A stretch of DNA of 64,000 nucleotides from Lysinibacillus fusiformis (lineage in GTDB: Bacteria; Bacillota; Bacilli; Bacillales_A; Planococcaceae), in assembly GCF_002845985.1 (NCBI RefSeq), contig NZ_PDFK01000001.1:186001-250000 (forward strand), written 5' to 3'. This document shows positions 36,430 through 45,887 of the stretch, piece after piece. How positions within the stretch are numbered: position 1 is the stretch's first letter; every line of letters begins with the position of its first letter. Both the position numbers and the translations under genes were made by a program. Under the pieces are notes generated by a model. It searched no databases. It saw only the letters and a list, made by a program, of their open reading frames with translations, and was not told where the DNA came from.

Positions 36430-37716
36430 CTACTTTTTCTTCTGTTCTTCCTTTAAAGGGGCAGTCTGTTTGTGATCACCTGTATCGGCCACCTTATAAA
36501 TACGCTCTAGCATCGGCGGATGTGTATAGCGGAACCATTTAACAAGAAGCGGAGGGTTGACCTCACTTAATCCTGAAATCGTTAGTTTTTGAAAAGCTGT
36601 TACGGCCGCTTCACGATCATTCATGAGGTTAATTGCATACTGATCTGCTCTTGTCTCCTGATATCTTGAGATGAAGTTCGACACTGGATTAGAGGCAAAT
36701 AACAATATAGAGGTAATGAGCAAAAATAATGGATATGAGCTAATGCTGCCAACTTTATTGATTTTCAGTACCTGTCCATAGCGTCCAACCAAACGTCGCA
36801 TAACCTTCGCTGTAAACCATAACCCCACCAACGTAAGCAATAAATAACCTGCAATGCCAAAATAAATATGCTTTTCTACATAATGGCCCATCTCATGTGC
36901 CATGATAAATAAAATTTCATTGTCCGTCAGTCTATTTAATGTGGTATCCCACAGTACAATTCTCGAATTGCTACCAATCCCTGTCACATAAGCATTTAAG
37001 GAGTTGGTCTTTTGTGCCATATTGACCTCATAAACATGCTCTGCTGGTATATTCGCCTGCTCAGCAATTGAGAGTATCTTCGTTTCCAGCTCTTTATTTT
37101 TTAACGGATAAAAATCATTGTACAAAGGATCAATGACAACTGGCTGGATGAACATCACAAAGATTGTAAAGGGGATGGTTAATAGCCAAGCGTAAAGCCA
37201 CCACCGTTTCTCGCTCTTTTTAATGAGCCAATAAATAACCGTCACAATGATGAAGCTCATCCCAAAGTTCACCCAAAAATCAATAACACCATCTTTCATC
37301 CAAGACGCAAATGCTTGCGTACTGATGCCATAGCTTTTGCTGAGGTAATAGCGATAATAATCAAGCGGGAATAAAACAATATAGAGCAATAGGGATAGCA
37401 GGAATAGGTAGCCTGCATTTTGCAATAGCTTCCACTTCGTTTGGGAGGTCGTCACTTTTTCAAAATAACGGGAGATGCCCAATAATAAAATCAAAAAGTA
37501 AATAAGCCATTCCAAAGGAGTCGCTACAAAGAATAAAAAATTCCGTATTTTTGAATATTCACCACTTAAAAAAAGCTCCTTACCAGACATAAACATTACT
37601 GGATCTGCCACCGTTCCTTGTAAAGCACTAGGTATTTTTCCTCCGCCGCTATGGAATATATACCAGTACATACAAAGCACGTAAACACCGAATAATAGCA
37701 GCGTAACAATGCCCAT
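36430..37716 (-). CDS. M48-family zinc metalloprotease (Ste24/YhfN-like)
   Basis: 428 residues, seven or so membrane helices. Zinc site HEMGH in ILFIMAHEMGHYVEKH with a third ligand Glu in QETRADQYAINLM. The N-terminal GVYVLCMYWYIFHSGGG and DPLYNDFYPLKNKELETKIL are typical of CAAX-protease-type M48A enzymes. It cleaves membrane or misfolded proteins in the cytoplasmic membrane. The ATG at 37716 has its best purine-rich site about 20 nt away, so the exact start is uncertain. Confidence 0.9.
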   Translation of the reverse strand: MGIVTLLLFGVYVLCMYWYIFHSGGGKIPSALQGTVADPVMFMSGKELFLSGEYSKIRNFLFFVATPLEWLIYFLILLLGISRYFEKVTTSQTKWKLLQNAGYLFLLSLLLYIVLFPLDYYRYYLSKSYGISTQAFASWMKDGVIDFWVNFGMSFIIVTVIYWLIKKSEKRWWLYAWLLTIPFTIFVMFIQPVVIDPLYNDFYPLKNKELETKILSIAEQANIPAEHVYEVNMAQKTNSLNAYVTGIGSNSRIVLWDTTLNRLTDNEILFIMAHEMGHYVEKHIYFGIAGYLLLTLVGLWFTAKVMRRLVGRYGQVLKINKVGSISSYPLFLLITSILLFASNPVSNFISRYQETRADQYAINLMNDREAAVTAFQKLTISGLSEVNPPLLVKWFRYTHPPMLERIYKVADTGDHKQTAPLKEEQKKK

Positions 37717-37839
37717 TTTCTTCGCTATGTTAATTCCCCCTCATATCATCCAAAGTTCGTCCTATAGTAAGTGTAAGCCAAAATATCAAAGTTAGAACAA
37801 CATAGACCTACTTTTTTAATATCTCAATTCACAAAAGAA

Positions 37840-37908
37840 AAATTCGCCTCATTTCTATCAATGAGCATACAAAATCTTTCTCATTGTTTCAAAATGCTGC
37901 GAATTTAT
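37840..37908 (-). terminator. Possible terminator/nested hairpin
   Basis: Outer stem AAATTCGC/GCGAATTT around CAATGAG/CTCATTG, with T-rich sequence on the minus strand after it. Lies just past the decayed gene ending at 37920. Confidence 0.45.
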
Positions 37909-37919
37909 TATGTTCTTAC

Positions 37920-38334
37920 TTATTTATTCATGACAAATGCGGTTTTTCCACGCTGATCTATACTTAAGTAGCCTGCAGATAATAGCTGCTCATACCATTG
38001 CTTTTCGATAACAGCCGCTTGGTTGGCATTATCTGCTTTTGTAGAAAGCTCCACCATAATGTCTCCTTTGTACTGCCACACCTCAATATCCGCTTCTTGC
38101 CCTAGAAAGCTTCTTTATAAGTTATGGCATTAGCAGATCCATATTCTACTACCTGAGCTAACGTATTTTTATACCATGCTTCTGAATGCCAATTTACAAT
38201 TTTCTTTGCCGAATTTTCGAGAATCAATTTTTGGGCAGCACTCGCATCAACCGTATCGTAAGAGACAAAAGTATGATAGGCTCCCTTCGTACTCCCTGCT
38301 ACCATACCCCAAGCAAAAAGAGGAGAGGCAATTA
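37920..38334 (-). pseudogene. Frameshifted, 5'-truncated gene of unknown family
   Basis: On the minus strand one frame reads AGSTKGAYHTFVSYDTVDAS through AQVVEYGSANAITYKEA, then a stop; the next frame continues at the same place with LGQEADIEVWQYKGDIMVEL and ends QRGKTAFVMNK. A single base indel at about 38102 explains this. No start codon with a ribosome-binding site precedes it; the first residues abut the stop of the next gene. Unknown function. Confidence 0.65.
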
Positions 38335-39528
38335 TTTTATAAATATAATCGTATTATTTTCTTTAATATAATCTACTGTTGGATGAGGGCTTTCAATTGA
38401 AGCAACTTCTTTGTTATGAATTAAATCATAAACAATCCATTTCATATTAAAACTATTAGTTGGCGTTTCAAAGAAAACAATCCATTCTTTGTTTCCATAA
38501 TAGAAATAACATGAATTTCCTACTGTATATAACTCCTTATTATTACTGGCATCATATAATACTTGTGTATGTTCGCTTTCTTTTACTCCATATAAATCAT
38601 CATTAAAGAAATAGATGACATCATACTTCCCATCAATAATTCTTTCTAGATAATTTTCACTGAATGGATTAAACATTTTCAAAATATATGTTTCATCTCT
38701 AAGATTATGTTTATACCAATAAACACATTCGTTTTTATTATTTTCCAATACAAAGCTTTCACTATTATCACATTGATCTACTATACAAGTCTCTGAAATT
38801 GGCAAATCATTTTTTATTTGTTCTATAAATAAATTATAGTCAATGATTACAATGCTCTCAGTAAAATTTGAATTTTCCTTTTCCCTATGATTCCATGCAT
38901 TTTTTTTATTACTGTAGGATAATGAGCCAGTTGTAAAATAAACGAATTTTTTATTTTTTTTATCAATTACTTTTATGTTATTAACATTTAAAAAGGTATC
39001 ATCCTGTCCTATTTTTTCAGGTATTGAGTAATACTTATTTTCTAAAAAATCTACGAGAATACAATTTGAGTGCCTAGTAAATTTTTGCGATTCTATCTGT
39101 GGTACACATACAACTAAATATCTTTCTCCCAAGCCATACAGCTCTGTTTCAGATAAAGAAGAATTCTCAGGATTGGAACTATTATCCTCTATTTTTAATG
39201 TTATTGAATCTTTTAAAATTAGGTTTTTGCAATCAATTTGGTTTAATATTAAATTTGCAGTTTTTCCTTCCCACATCAATCTGCTGCAATAAAAATATTC
39301 ATTATAAAAAGAATTACTTGATAACTGAAATCCATTCGGAATTAGCAATTGATCAACTTGATTAAGTTGATAATTATAGCGAACAATACCTTCATAATAA
39401 CCAGTTAAATAGCTCCAACTTTCACTTATATCTCTACTCATAATATACATATTATATGGCTCTACTTTTGATTGTGTCGTAATAAGTTGACGATTTTCAA
39501 ATCCTTCTAAAATAACTGTTTGCACCAT
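38332..39528 (-). CDS. Hypothetical soluble protein, repeat-rich beta structure
   Basis: 398 residues after GAGGATATAAT. It is visibly more AT-rich and Asn-rich than neighbouring genes. Repeating aromatic-rich beta segments of 40-50 residues (SWSYLTGYYEGIVRYNYQLN, NKKFVYFTTGSLSYSNKK, DVIYFFNDDLYGVKESE, KEWIVFFETPTNSFNMKW) suggest a beta-propeller-like fold. There is no signal peptide. No family recognised. Composition and the decayed gene next to it suggest acquired DNA. Confidence 0.7.
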   Translation of the reverse strand: MVQTVILEGFENRQLITTQSKVEPYNMYIMSRDISESWSYLTGYYEGIVRYNYQLNQVDQLLIPNGFQLSSNSFYNEYFYCSRLMWEGKTANLILNQIDCKNLILKDSITLKIEDNSSNPENSSLSETELYGLGERYLVVCVPQIESQKFTRHSNCILVDFLENKYYSIPEKIGQDDTFLNVNNIKVIDKKNKKFVYFTTGSLSYSNKKNAWNHREKENSNFTESIVIIDYNLFIEQIKNDLPISETCIVDQCDNSESFVLENNKNECVYWYKHNLRDETYILKMFNPFSENYLERIIDGKYDVIYFFNDDLYGVKESEHTQVLYDASNNKELYTVGNSCYFYYGNKEWIVFFETPTNSFNMKWIVYDLIHNKEVASIESPHPTVDYIKENNTIIFIK

Positions 39529-39659
39529 ATTATATCCTCCTCTTAATTACCATAAAATCACTCTTCACTATTCAAAAATAGTAACATAAAAATAGATCTC
39601 TTCTCGATATAGCTGTCTTCATACTGAAGGGACAAATAAAATCAAAACACCTTTCGTTG

Positions 39660-40315
39660 GCAGGAGAAGGCGTATATCACGATATGTTTTGGGGCAAGTG
39701 GCTTACCTGCTCATATTTTTATGCCAGATTTAATTCATCAAGTTTCAACAGCTTACCAGATATCCGCATTTCATTAGACGTAAAAACAGCACCTGAAATT
39801 GAAAAAAAAGGAGCACTTCAAGAATTCGATTTCGGGCTTATCATAGAGACCCAACAGGAAAATCCCTTCCTGCATTATTAAACAATTGGGGAAGATGCAC
39901 TTGTTTTGGCATTTAGCCCTTCACACAAACTAGCGACTAAATAGGACAGCACCAAAGAAGATATTCTTAAAAATAAGCTTTTATTGCATACCTCTTCTAG
40001 CTCCACTAATCACTTCATTGAGAAGTGGATGGACTCTTTCCAGCCTTCTACTTATACGATTGAGCTGGATTCTGTGAGCACCATAAAAAAATGCTGACCT
40101 TTGGAAAAAACGTGGCTTTTCTATCTATTGCCTTAATAGAAGAGGAATTAACATCGGGTGTACTGATGAAGAAGGATTTAGATGATGTGACGCTTCACAG
40201 AAAGATTCAGTTGATTTATCCGAAAACGCGTTTAGATCATACCCTTGATGAATTTGTCAAAACTTCGGTTTACGATGTAGCAAAGCAATTAAAAATATCC
40301 CCTGTTATGACATAA
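39660..40315 (+). pseudogene. LysR-type regulator, effector domain only, several frameshifts
   Basis: Pieces in different frames read in order like a LysR substrate-binding domain: PAHIFMPDLIHQVSTAY, then PDIRISLDVKTAPEIEKKG and LQEFDFGLIIET, then LLLHTSSSSTNHFIEKWMDS with IELDSVSTIKK, then TFGKNVAFLSIALIEEELTS to the end. The N-terminal helix-turn-helix is missing. It probably once regulated the PTS genes that follow. Confidence 0.75.
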
Positions 40316-40376
40316 TTCCACAGGTAGTCGTAATAACATGAAATGGGAGGATATTTTTAAGAAAGGAGGGTTGTCC

Positions 40377-40835
40377 TTGCTAACTAGGCTTCTGACAAAG
40401 GATTGTATACAGCTTGCAAACTTTGTCCATTCGTGGCAAGAAGCGATTCATTTAGCTGCAAGACCATTAGTACAGCAAAATAAAATTGAGCAACGCTATG
40501 TCGAAGCCATGATTCAATCTATTGAGCAATATGGCTCCTACATCGTCATTACACCAAAAGTGGCCATTCCCCATGCACGGCCATCTGATGGTGTTTATGA
40601 GCTTGCCATGAGTTTGCTCCGGTTACAGCAGCCTGTTTTTTTTAGCCCTAATCAGCCTGTTTACTTACTAATTGTGCTAGCTGCCATCGACAATACGTCA
40701 CATCTACAGGCGTTAGCTGATTTGGCAGCAGTGTTACAAGACCCTGACCATATTGAAGGCCTGATTGCCTGTCAGCATGCAGACATGATTTGTGAAAAAA
40801 TCAAACAATATACGACAAAGGAGTCACCAGGATGA
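40377..40835 (+). CDS. ulaC: PTS EIIA component, ascorbate/mannitol-fructose type (UlaC-like)
   Basis: 152 residues; TTG at 40377 chosen because AAAGGAGGG lies 6 nt upstream. The phosphorylation site His is in VAIPHARP, followed by the family pattern YELAMSLLRLQQPVFF and VLAAIDNTSHLQALADLA. It passes phosphate from HPr to EIIB. First of three PTS genes; its stop overlaps the EIIB start by 4 nt. Confidence 0.88.
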   Translation: MLTRLLTKDCIQLANFVHSWQEAIHLAARPLVQQNKIEQRYVEAMIQSIEQYGSYIVITPKVAIPHARPSDGVYELAMSLLRLQQPVFFSPNQPVYLLIVLAAIDNTSHLQALADLAAVLQDPDHIEGLIACQHADMICEKIKQYTTKESPG

Positions 40836-41095
40836 AAATTTTAGTCGTGTGTGGAAATGGTTTAGGTAGTAGCTTGATTTTAGAATGGAATGTAAACAAG
40901 GCATTAGAGGCATTGGGTAAAAATGCTGAGGTAACCCATACAGACTTAGCATCTGCAAAGGCGGAGAAAGCAGATATTTATTTAGGGGCAGCAGACATTG
41001 TGAATGAATTAGCGAAAGACAATGGAACCATTGTGAGCATCGTCAATATGATGAGTATTGTGGAAATAAAAGAAAAGCTAGAACCTTTGCTTTAA
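40832..41095 (+). CDS. ulaB: PTS EIIB component, ascorbate type (UlaB-like)
   Basis: 87 residues. Phosphorylated Cys in VVCGNGLGSSLILE near the N-terminus, the P-loop pattern of lactose/ascorbate EIIB. It transfers phosphate from EIIA to the incoming substrate. Overlaps the EIIA gene (ATGA). Confidence 0.9.
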   Translation: MKILVVCGNGLGSSLILEWNVNKALEALGKNAEVTHTDLASAKAEKADIYLGAADIVNELAKDNGTIVSIVNMMSIVEIKEKLEPLL

Positions 41096-41128
41096 GTACG
41101 GAAAATTTGGATAGGATGAGGTGTTGAT

Positions 41129-42397
41129 ATGTTGGATGTTATCATGCATGACATTTTAGGAACACCAGCTATACTAGTCGGCCTATTCGCTTTTATTGGT
41201 TTACTCATTCAAAAAAAATCTAGCTCCACTGTTCTTTCAGGTACATTCAAAACAATTATGGGCTTTGTCATTCTTGGTGCTGGTGCCACTGTCTTGATTG
41301 GCTCGTTAGACCATTTTAGTAAAATGTTTGATCATGCCTTTCAAGTACAGGGAGTCATTCCCAACAACGAGGCCATCGTGGCAGCTGCTCAGACTAATTT
41401 TGGTACAGCTACAGCATTGATAATGGTATTTGGTATGATAATGAATCTATTATTTGCGCGATTTACGCCATTAAAGTATATCTTTTTAACTGGGCATCAT
41501 ACATTATTTATGGCTTGTTTAATCGCGGCTTCATTGTCAGTTGGTGGAATGAGTGGTACACCTCTTATTATCGTAGGGTCTATCATTCTTGGTCTTTGTA
41601 TGGTAGTGTTCCCTGCCATTTTACAACCCACTGTTCGGCAAATAACAGGTAGTGATGATTTTGCTGTAGGTCACTTCGGCAGTGTTGGCTACTATGTTTC
41701 TGCAAAGATTGGTAAGCTCTTTGGTAATAAAACGAAATCAACTGAGGACATACAGGTTCCAAAATCATTAGGCTTTTTACGAGATACCTCTGTCGCTATT
41801 TCTTTAACAATGAGCGTATTCTTTGTCATTGTTGCCCTTTTCGCAGGCCCCTCCTATATTGAGGCACAATTATCAGCTGGCTCTAATTTTATTATTTTCG
41901 CTATTATGCAAGCGATCACATTCGCTGCAGGTGTCTATATTATTTTGGCGGGTGTCCGTATGTTAATTGCTGAAATTATTCCAGCCTTTAAAGGCATTGC
42001 TGATAAGCTTGTCCCAAACACAAAACCAGCACTAGATTGCCCAACTATTTTCCCCTTTGCACCAAACGCTGTCATCATTGGTTTCATCTTTAGTTTTTTA
42101 GCAGGACTTGTCTCTATGTTTATCCTCCCCTTCATTGGTTTAAAAGTGATTGTCCCTGGCCTCGTTCCCCATTTCTTCACGGGAGCTGCAGCTGGCGTCT
42201 TTGGCAATGCTACAGGCGGCAGAATCGGTGCCATGTCTGGGGCCTTTGCTAATGGTCTATTAATTAGCTTTATTCCAGCCATACTCCTAATCTTTATGGG
42301 CGACATCGGCTATGAAGGCACAACCTTTGGCGATTCAGATTTCGGTGTTATCGGCATTATTATTATTAATCTATTAAAATTATTCGGAGCTGTTTAG
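41129..42397 (+). CDS. ulaA: PTS EIIC transporter, ascorbate type (UlaA-like)
   Basis: 422 residues, about 11 helices. Family landmarks: LGTPAILVGLFAFIGLLIQK, GFVILGAGATVLIGSL, FLTGHHTLFMACLIAA and GAAAGVFGNATGGRIGAM. It imports and phosphorylates ascorbate or a related compound. The usual ula catabolic genes are not adjacent, so the substrate is not certain. Followed by a terminator into which a repeat element has inserted. Confidence 0.9.
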   Translation: MLDVIMHDILGTPAILVGLFAFIGLLIQKKSSSTVLSGTFKTIMGFVILGAGATVLIGSLDHFSKMFDHAFQVQGVIPNNEAIVAAAQTNFGTATALIMVFGMIMNLLFARFTPLKYIFLTGHHTLFMACLIAASLSVGGMSGTPLIIVGSIILGLCMVVFPAILQPTVRQITGSDDFAVGHFGSVGYYVSAKIGKLFGNKTKSTEDIQVPKSLGFLRDTSVAISLTMSVFFVIVALFAGPSYIEAQLSAGSNFIIFAIMQAITFAAGVYIILAGVRMLIAEIIPAFKGIADKLVPNTKPALDCPTIFPFAPNAVIIGFIFSFLAGLVSMFILPFIGLKVIVPGLVPHFFTGAAAGVFGNATGGRIGAMSGAFANGLLISFIPAILLIFMGDIGYEGTTFGDSDFGVIGIIIINLLKLFGAV

Positions 42398-42407
42398 AAC
42401 ATATAGT

Positions 42408-42436
42408 AAAGCCTAACGCTATCTGCGTTAGGCTTT
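42408..42436 (+). terminator. Terminator after ulaA (left copy)
   Basis: Perfect 12-bp stem AAAGCCTAACGC/GCGTTAGGCTTT, loop TATCT. The identical 29 nt recur at 42949-42977 on the other side of repeat copy B. Confidence 0.9.
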
Positions 42437-42948
42437 CATAGTGTTGAAAAACAAAACCATCCATAGAATTTATGTGAAAGGTGAAAAAGGATTTCCGTTG
42501 CAGGCTACTTGCTTTCCTGTGGGCGAGCGCCGAGCCGCTTCTACCGCTACCACTCCGTTTAGAGGCTCGCCTGTCTCGCTATCCCACGGGAGTCAAGTAG
42601 CCTTCCACTCCAATCCATAAAAAAGTGAAGGTATTCACTACTCTTTTGTGGAGGGGTGTTGTCACACATCACTTCTCCAAATTGAAAGTAAGAGGCTATC
42701 CTCTCTTATAATATAAATAATGGGCTATTTTGTTCAGGAAAAGACACTTTTGCAGAATGGTTGATTGGAGTGGAACCAGCGTCACTCCTAGGGGATTTAG
42801 CGTCACAGAGGAGACCCTGGAGCGAACGCAGTGAGTGAAGCGGCTCATCGGACGCCCCCTGGAAAGGACGCTGGCGGAACGGAAATCAACCCCTCGCCTT
42901 GCAAAATTGCTTATTATGCCGTTGACATTACCTTTTTTCAACAACATG
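42437..42948 (+). repeat. Terminator-associated composite repeat, copy B (512 bp)
   Basis: Begins CATAGTGTTGAAAAAC and ends TTTTTTCAACAACATG, so the ends are partly inverted (GTTGAAAAA/TTTTTCAAC). The left half has stem GGCTACTTG (42503-42511)/CAAGTAGCC (42594-42602). The right half has stem CCAGCGTC (42776-42783)/GACGCTGG (42867-42874). It carries no plausible gene. It is flanked by 29-nt exact direct copies of the ulaA terminator. Confidence 0.9.
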
Positions 42949-42977
42949 AAAGCCTAACGCTATCTGCGTTAGGCTTT
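42949..42977 (+). terminator. Terminator, right copy (direct duplicate)
   Basis: Identical to 42408-42436. See copy B. Beyond it, 42978-43197 holds no gene; a 7-2-7 palindrome lies at 43125-43140. Confidence 0.9.
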
Positions 42978-43124
42978 ATTATTGATTAGGCATACAGAGC
43001 TTGCTGTAGAAATCTTCATAAATATATTACTTAATTAGTCATCTAGGTTTATAATATTAACTTATTATGTATATAGAAATGACTATTTATTCTTATGCTC
43101 TACATAAAAATTTATTTTCATTGT

Positions 43125-43140
43125 AGTCTGACATCAGACT
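43125..43140. promoter_or_regulatory. Palindrome upstream of the BMP lipoprotein gene
   Basis: AGTCTGA-CA-TCAGACT followed by an A-run, about 57 nt before the TTG start. Could be an operator; the cognate regulator is unknown. Confidence 0.4.
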
Positions 43141-43197
43141 AAAAAAATTCACATTTTGCCGATATATAGGCTATAAACAACAGGAGGTACAAACATT

Positions 43198-44184
43198 TTG
43201 AAGAAATTGATGATTACTTTTCTTTTGATGGGTCTATTGCTAACAGGCTGTTCATCCGCACAGACAGAGACATCAACTGAAGGATATAAGATAGGCGTTT
43301 TACTATCAGACGCGGGACTAGGCGATGAATCATTTAATGATTCAGCTTTTAAAGGGCTCGAAAAGGCTCGAGATGAGCTTGGCATTTTGTTTGATTACAA
43401 AGAGGCTCCTGATGGTGATTATGAGGACAAGCTGAACGAGCTTGTAGCAGAAAAATATGATATCATCATTGGTCTTGGTTTCTCTGTACAGGAAGCACTA
43501 GAGAAAACTGCGAAACAATATCCCGACCAACAATTCATATTGATTGATGGGCAATCTGATGTTGACAACATTATTTCGATTACCTTTAAAGAACAAGAAG
43601 GCAGTTTTTTAGTTGGTATGGTTGCTGCTATGACAAGCAAGACAGGGAAAATTGGCTTTATTGGTGGTGCAGATGCCCCTGTTATTCATCACTTTGAAAA
43701 TGGCTTTATCGAAGGAGCTCGTTATGTACAACCAACTATTGACATTATGAGCGAATATGCGGGTACCTTTGATGACACGCAGGCTGGTGCAGCAATAGCA
43801 GATCAATATATAAAAAATAACGTTGATTTTATTTATCATGCAGCTGGCTTTACTGGTTTCGGCGCCATTAAAAAGGCCGAGGAAATGGGGATTTATGCAG
43901 CGGGTGTTGATATCGATCAATTTTTTGTTGCCGAAAAGACGGTTGTCACATCCATGCTAAAAAATGTGGATCTTGCTGTCTATCAACTTGCTAAAACATT
44001 AGTAGAGGACGGAAAAATTACCCAAAAATCGTTTGCATTAGGGCTAGCAGATCAAGGTGTGGGACTAGCTGATATTCGTGTCATTCAACTAACATCAGAG
44101 CAACAGGCTGCCATTGAAAAGGCACAAGAAGCCATTATCTCGGGCAAGATAAAAGTTACTGCAGAAAAGGGGAATGGCCAGTGA
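43198..44184 (+). CDS. BMP/Med-family substrate-binding lipoprotein
   Basis: 328 residues from a TTG start (AGGAGG upstream). Lipoprotein signal [18 protein letters not shown]. The domain follows the BMP (PnrA-like) pattern: [78 protein letters not shown] and [18 protein letters not shown]. Relatives bind purine nucleosides. No ABC ATPase or permease follows; instead its stop codon overlaps the start of a chemoreceptor gene, suggesting it delivers a ligand signal to that receptor. Confidence 0.9.
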   Translation: MKKLMITFLLMGLLLTGCSSAQTETSTEGYKIGVLLSDAGLGDESFNDSAFKGLEKARDELGILFDYKEAPDGDYEDKLNELVAEKYDIIIGLGFSVQEALEKTAKQYPDQQFILIDGQSDVDNIISITFKEQEGSFLVGMVAAMTSKTGKIGFIGGADAPVIHHFENGFIEGARYVQPTIDIMSEYAGTFDDTQAGAAIADQYIKNNVDFIYHAAGFTGFGAIKKAEEMGIYAAGVDIDQFFVAEKTVVTSMLKNVDLAVYQLAKTLVEDGKITQKSFALGLADQGVGLADIRVIQLTSEQQAAIEKAQEAIISGKIKVTAEKGNGQ

Positions 44185-45842
44185 CATTACGTAAAAAATT
44201 ATTTATGAATACACTCATCCCAATCGTACTGGCTATGGCTATGATTGGCTTTATTATCATTCAAACATTTAATATCCAAACAACCGCACAGGATGACACG
44301 AAACTTTTGCTTGCAGTGAAAGAGCTGGAGCAAAGTTTGGTTGTGGCCAGCCAATCATTAAATAATTATACCTATTTAGATAGTGAAGCGAATAAAAATG
44401 AAGCACTTGCTATTTTACAAGAAACAAAAAGCAATTTAGAAGCATTGGCTGCTCTCACAAGAATACCTGACCATCAACAGATTATCGACAAAATTTCTGA
44501 TAAATTTGATGACCTAGAAAAAGCTACAGAAAGCGGCTTTCAAGAAAACAACCGCTCTGAAATAAAAAAGCAATCTATCCGAATTAAAGGTATTTTAAAC
44601 GATATGCATTTGCTCAAAAAAGAAACGAACGAATGGTATCAAGAGATGATACAAGTGACAAAGCAAAAAATTGGTTTTATTACAACCACTACAATCATCG
44701 GCAGTGTGCTATTAATTTTGGCAACGATTATTTATTCCTATGTGGCAGCAAAAAGAATTACCAAACCGATTAATCAGATTGTAGAGTGTGCACAGGGGGC
44801 AGCTACAGGAGATTTAACTATAGATACCTCTACACTCTCCTATCAACCAAACAGTCGATACGAGATTGATCAACTATCGGAAAGCTTTTCACAGATGATG
44901 AATAATTTGAAAAGTACTGTACAATCCATCGATCATATCGGTAAGGATGTTAACGTATTCACACAAGATGTGACAAGCCATATGAGAAATATTCATGAAA
45001 GCAGTAATCAAATCGCCACATCTACTGACGAATTAGCAAAAGGTAGCTATACGATGTCAGAAGATATTCAATCTGTGGCCATCCTTATGAATAATATGAC
45101 CGACCAATTTAAGGGGGTTATGCAAACAAGTGAGCAATCCGCTAACAATGGTAAACAGGCATTAGAGGCTGTTCAAAATGGTCAATATTCATTAGAAAAA
45201 CAATCAACCATTGCAAAAGATATTTCGACGACATCACTTGATATTAAAGAGGCTGTTACGCAATTTTCGCAATTCACTTCAGAAATTGAAGGAGCGGCCA
45301 ATGCTGTCCACACTATTGCTAGCCAAACAAATCTATTAGCTTTAAACGCTGCCATTGAGGCTGCCCGTGCTGGAGAAGCCGGTAAGGGGTTTGCCATTGT
45401 CGCAGAGGAAGTGAAAAAGCTTTCTTCTGAAACGGAGAATGCAACGAATTTAATTACTTCTATGGTCACACATATACAGGATGGCATCTCACATATTCTT
45501 ACTACGGCTGAGCGAGGATATCAGCTTTCAAATGAACAGTCCCATTCAATGGTAGAAACGGAACAATCATTTGCTGTCATTGCGACACATATCGCAGACA
45601 TTCATCATGATTTACAAAGCCTTACAAAGGAAATGGTTCAAACGAATGAAATGAGCCAGCAAGTGAATAGTACGATAGAAAATATTTCAGCTATTACAGA
45701 AGAAACAGCAGCAGGTACAGAAGAAATTTCAGCTTCGACACAGGATCAGTTACTTGCCTTCCAAAAAATTAGCGCTAAAATTGACGATCTGCAAGGTATG
45801 ACAGATACATTGATGCATGAGCTGAAAAAATTCACCTTATAA
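44181..45842 (+). CDS. Methyl-accepting chemotaxis protein paired with the BMP lipoprotein
   Basis: 553 residues from a GTG overlapping the lipoprotein stop (GTGA). TM1 [18 protein letters not shown], an extracytoplasmic four-helix-bundle-type domain of about 140 residues ([21 protein letters not shown]... [15 protein letters not shown]), TM2 [27 protein letters not shown], and a signalling domain with tip [22 protein letters not shown] helical sensor without its own obvious pocket fits indirect sensing through the lipoprotein. Confidence 0.92.
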   Translation: MTLRKKLFMNTLIPIVLAMAMIGFIIIQTFNIQTTAQDDTKLLLAVKELEQSLVVASQSLNNYTYLDSEANKNEALAILQETKSNLEALAALTRIPDHQQIIDKISDKFDDLEKATESGFQENNRSEIKKQSIRIKGILNDMHLLKKETNEWYQEMIQVTKQKIGFITTTTIIGSVLLILATIIYSYVAAKRITKPINQIVECAQGAATGDLTIDTSTLSYQPNSRYEIDQLSESFSQMMNNLKSTVQSIDHIGKDVNVFTQDVTSHMRNIHESSNQIATSTDELAKGSYTMSEDIQSVAILMNNMTDQFKGVMQTSEQSANNGKQALEAVQNGQYSLEKQSTIAKDISTTSLDIKEAVTQFSQFTSEIEGAANAVHTIASQTNLLALNAAIEAARAGEAGKGFAIVAEEVKKLSSETENATNLITSMVTHIQDGISHILTTAERGYQLSNEQSHSMVETEQSFAVIATHIADIHHDLQSLTKEMVQTNEMSQQVNSTIENISAITEETAAGTEEISASTQDQLLAFQKISAKIDDLQGMTDTLMHELKKFTL

Positions 45843-45857
45843 TATCTTTGCCAAACA

Positions 45858-45887
45858 AAATCCAGTGAATGAATGTTCACTGGATTT
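45858..45887 (+). terminator. Terminator after the chemoreceptor (left copy)
   Basis: Hairpin AAATCCAGTGAA...TTCACTGGATTT (30 nt). A near-identical 29-nt copy lies at 46401-46429 beyond repeat copy C. Confidence 0.9.

Noticed and set aside
42696..42947. Minus-strand ORF of 83 codons inside repeat copy B, with a similar one in copy C (46169-46399)
   Set aside because: Open frame lies wholly in the structured repeat, is shortened by indels between copies, and is absent in copy D; no ribosome-binding site or protein-like pattern.
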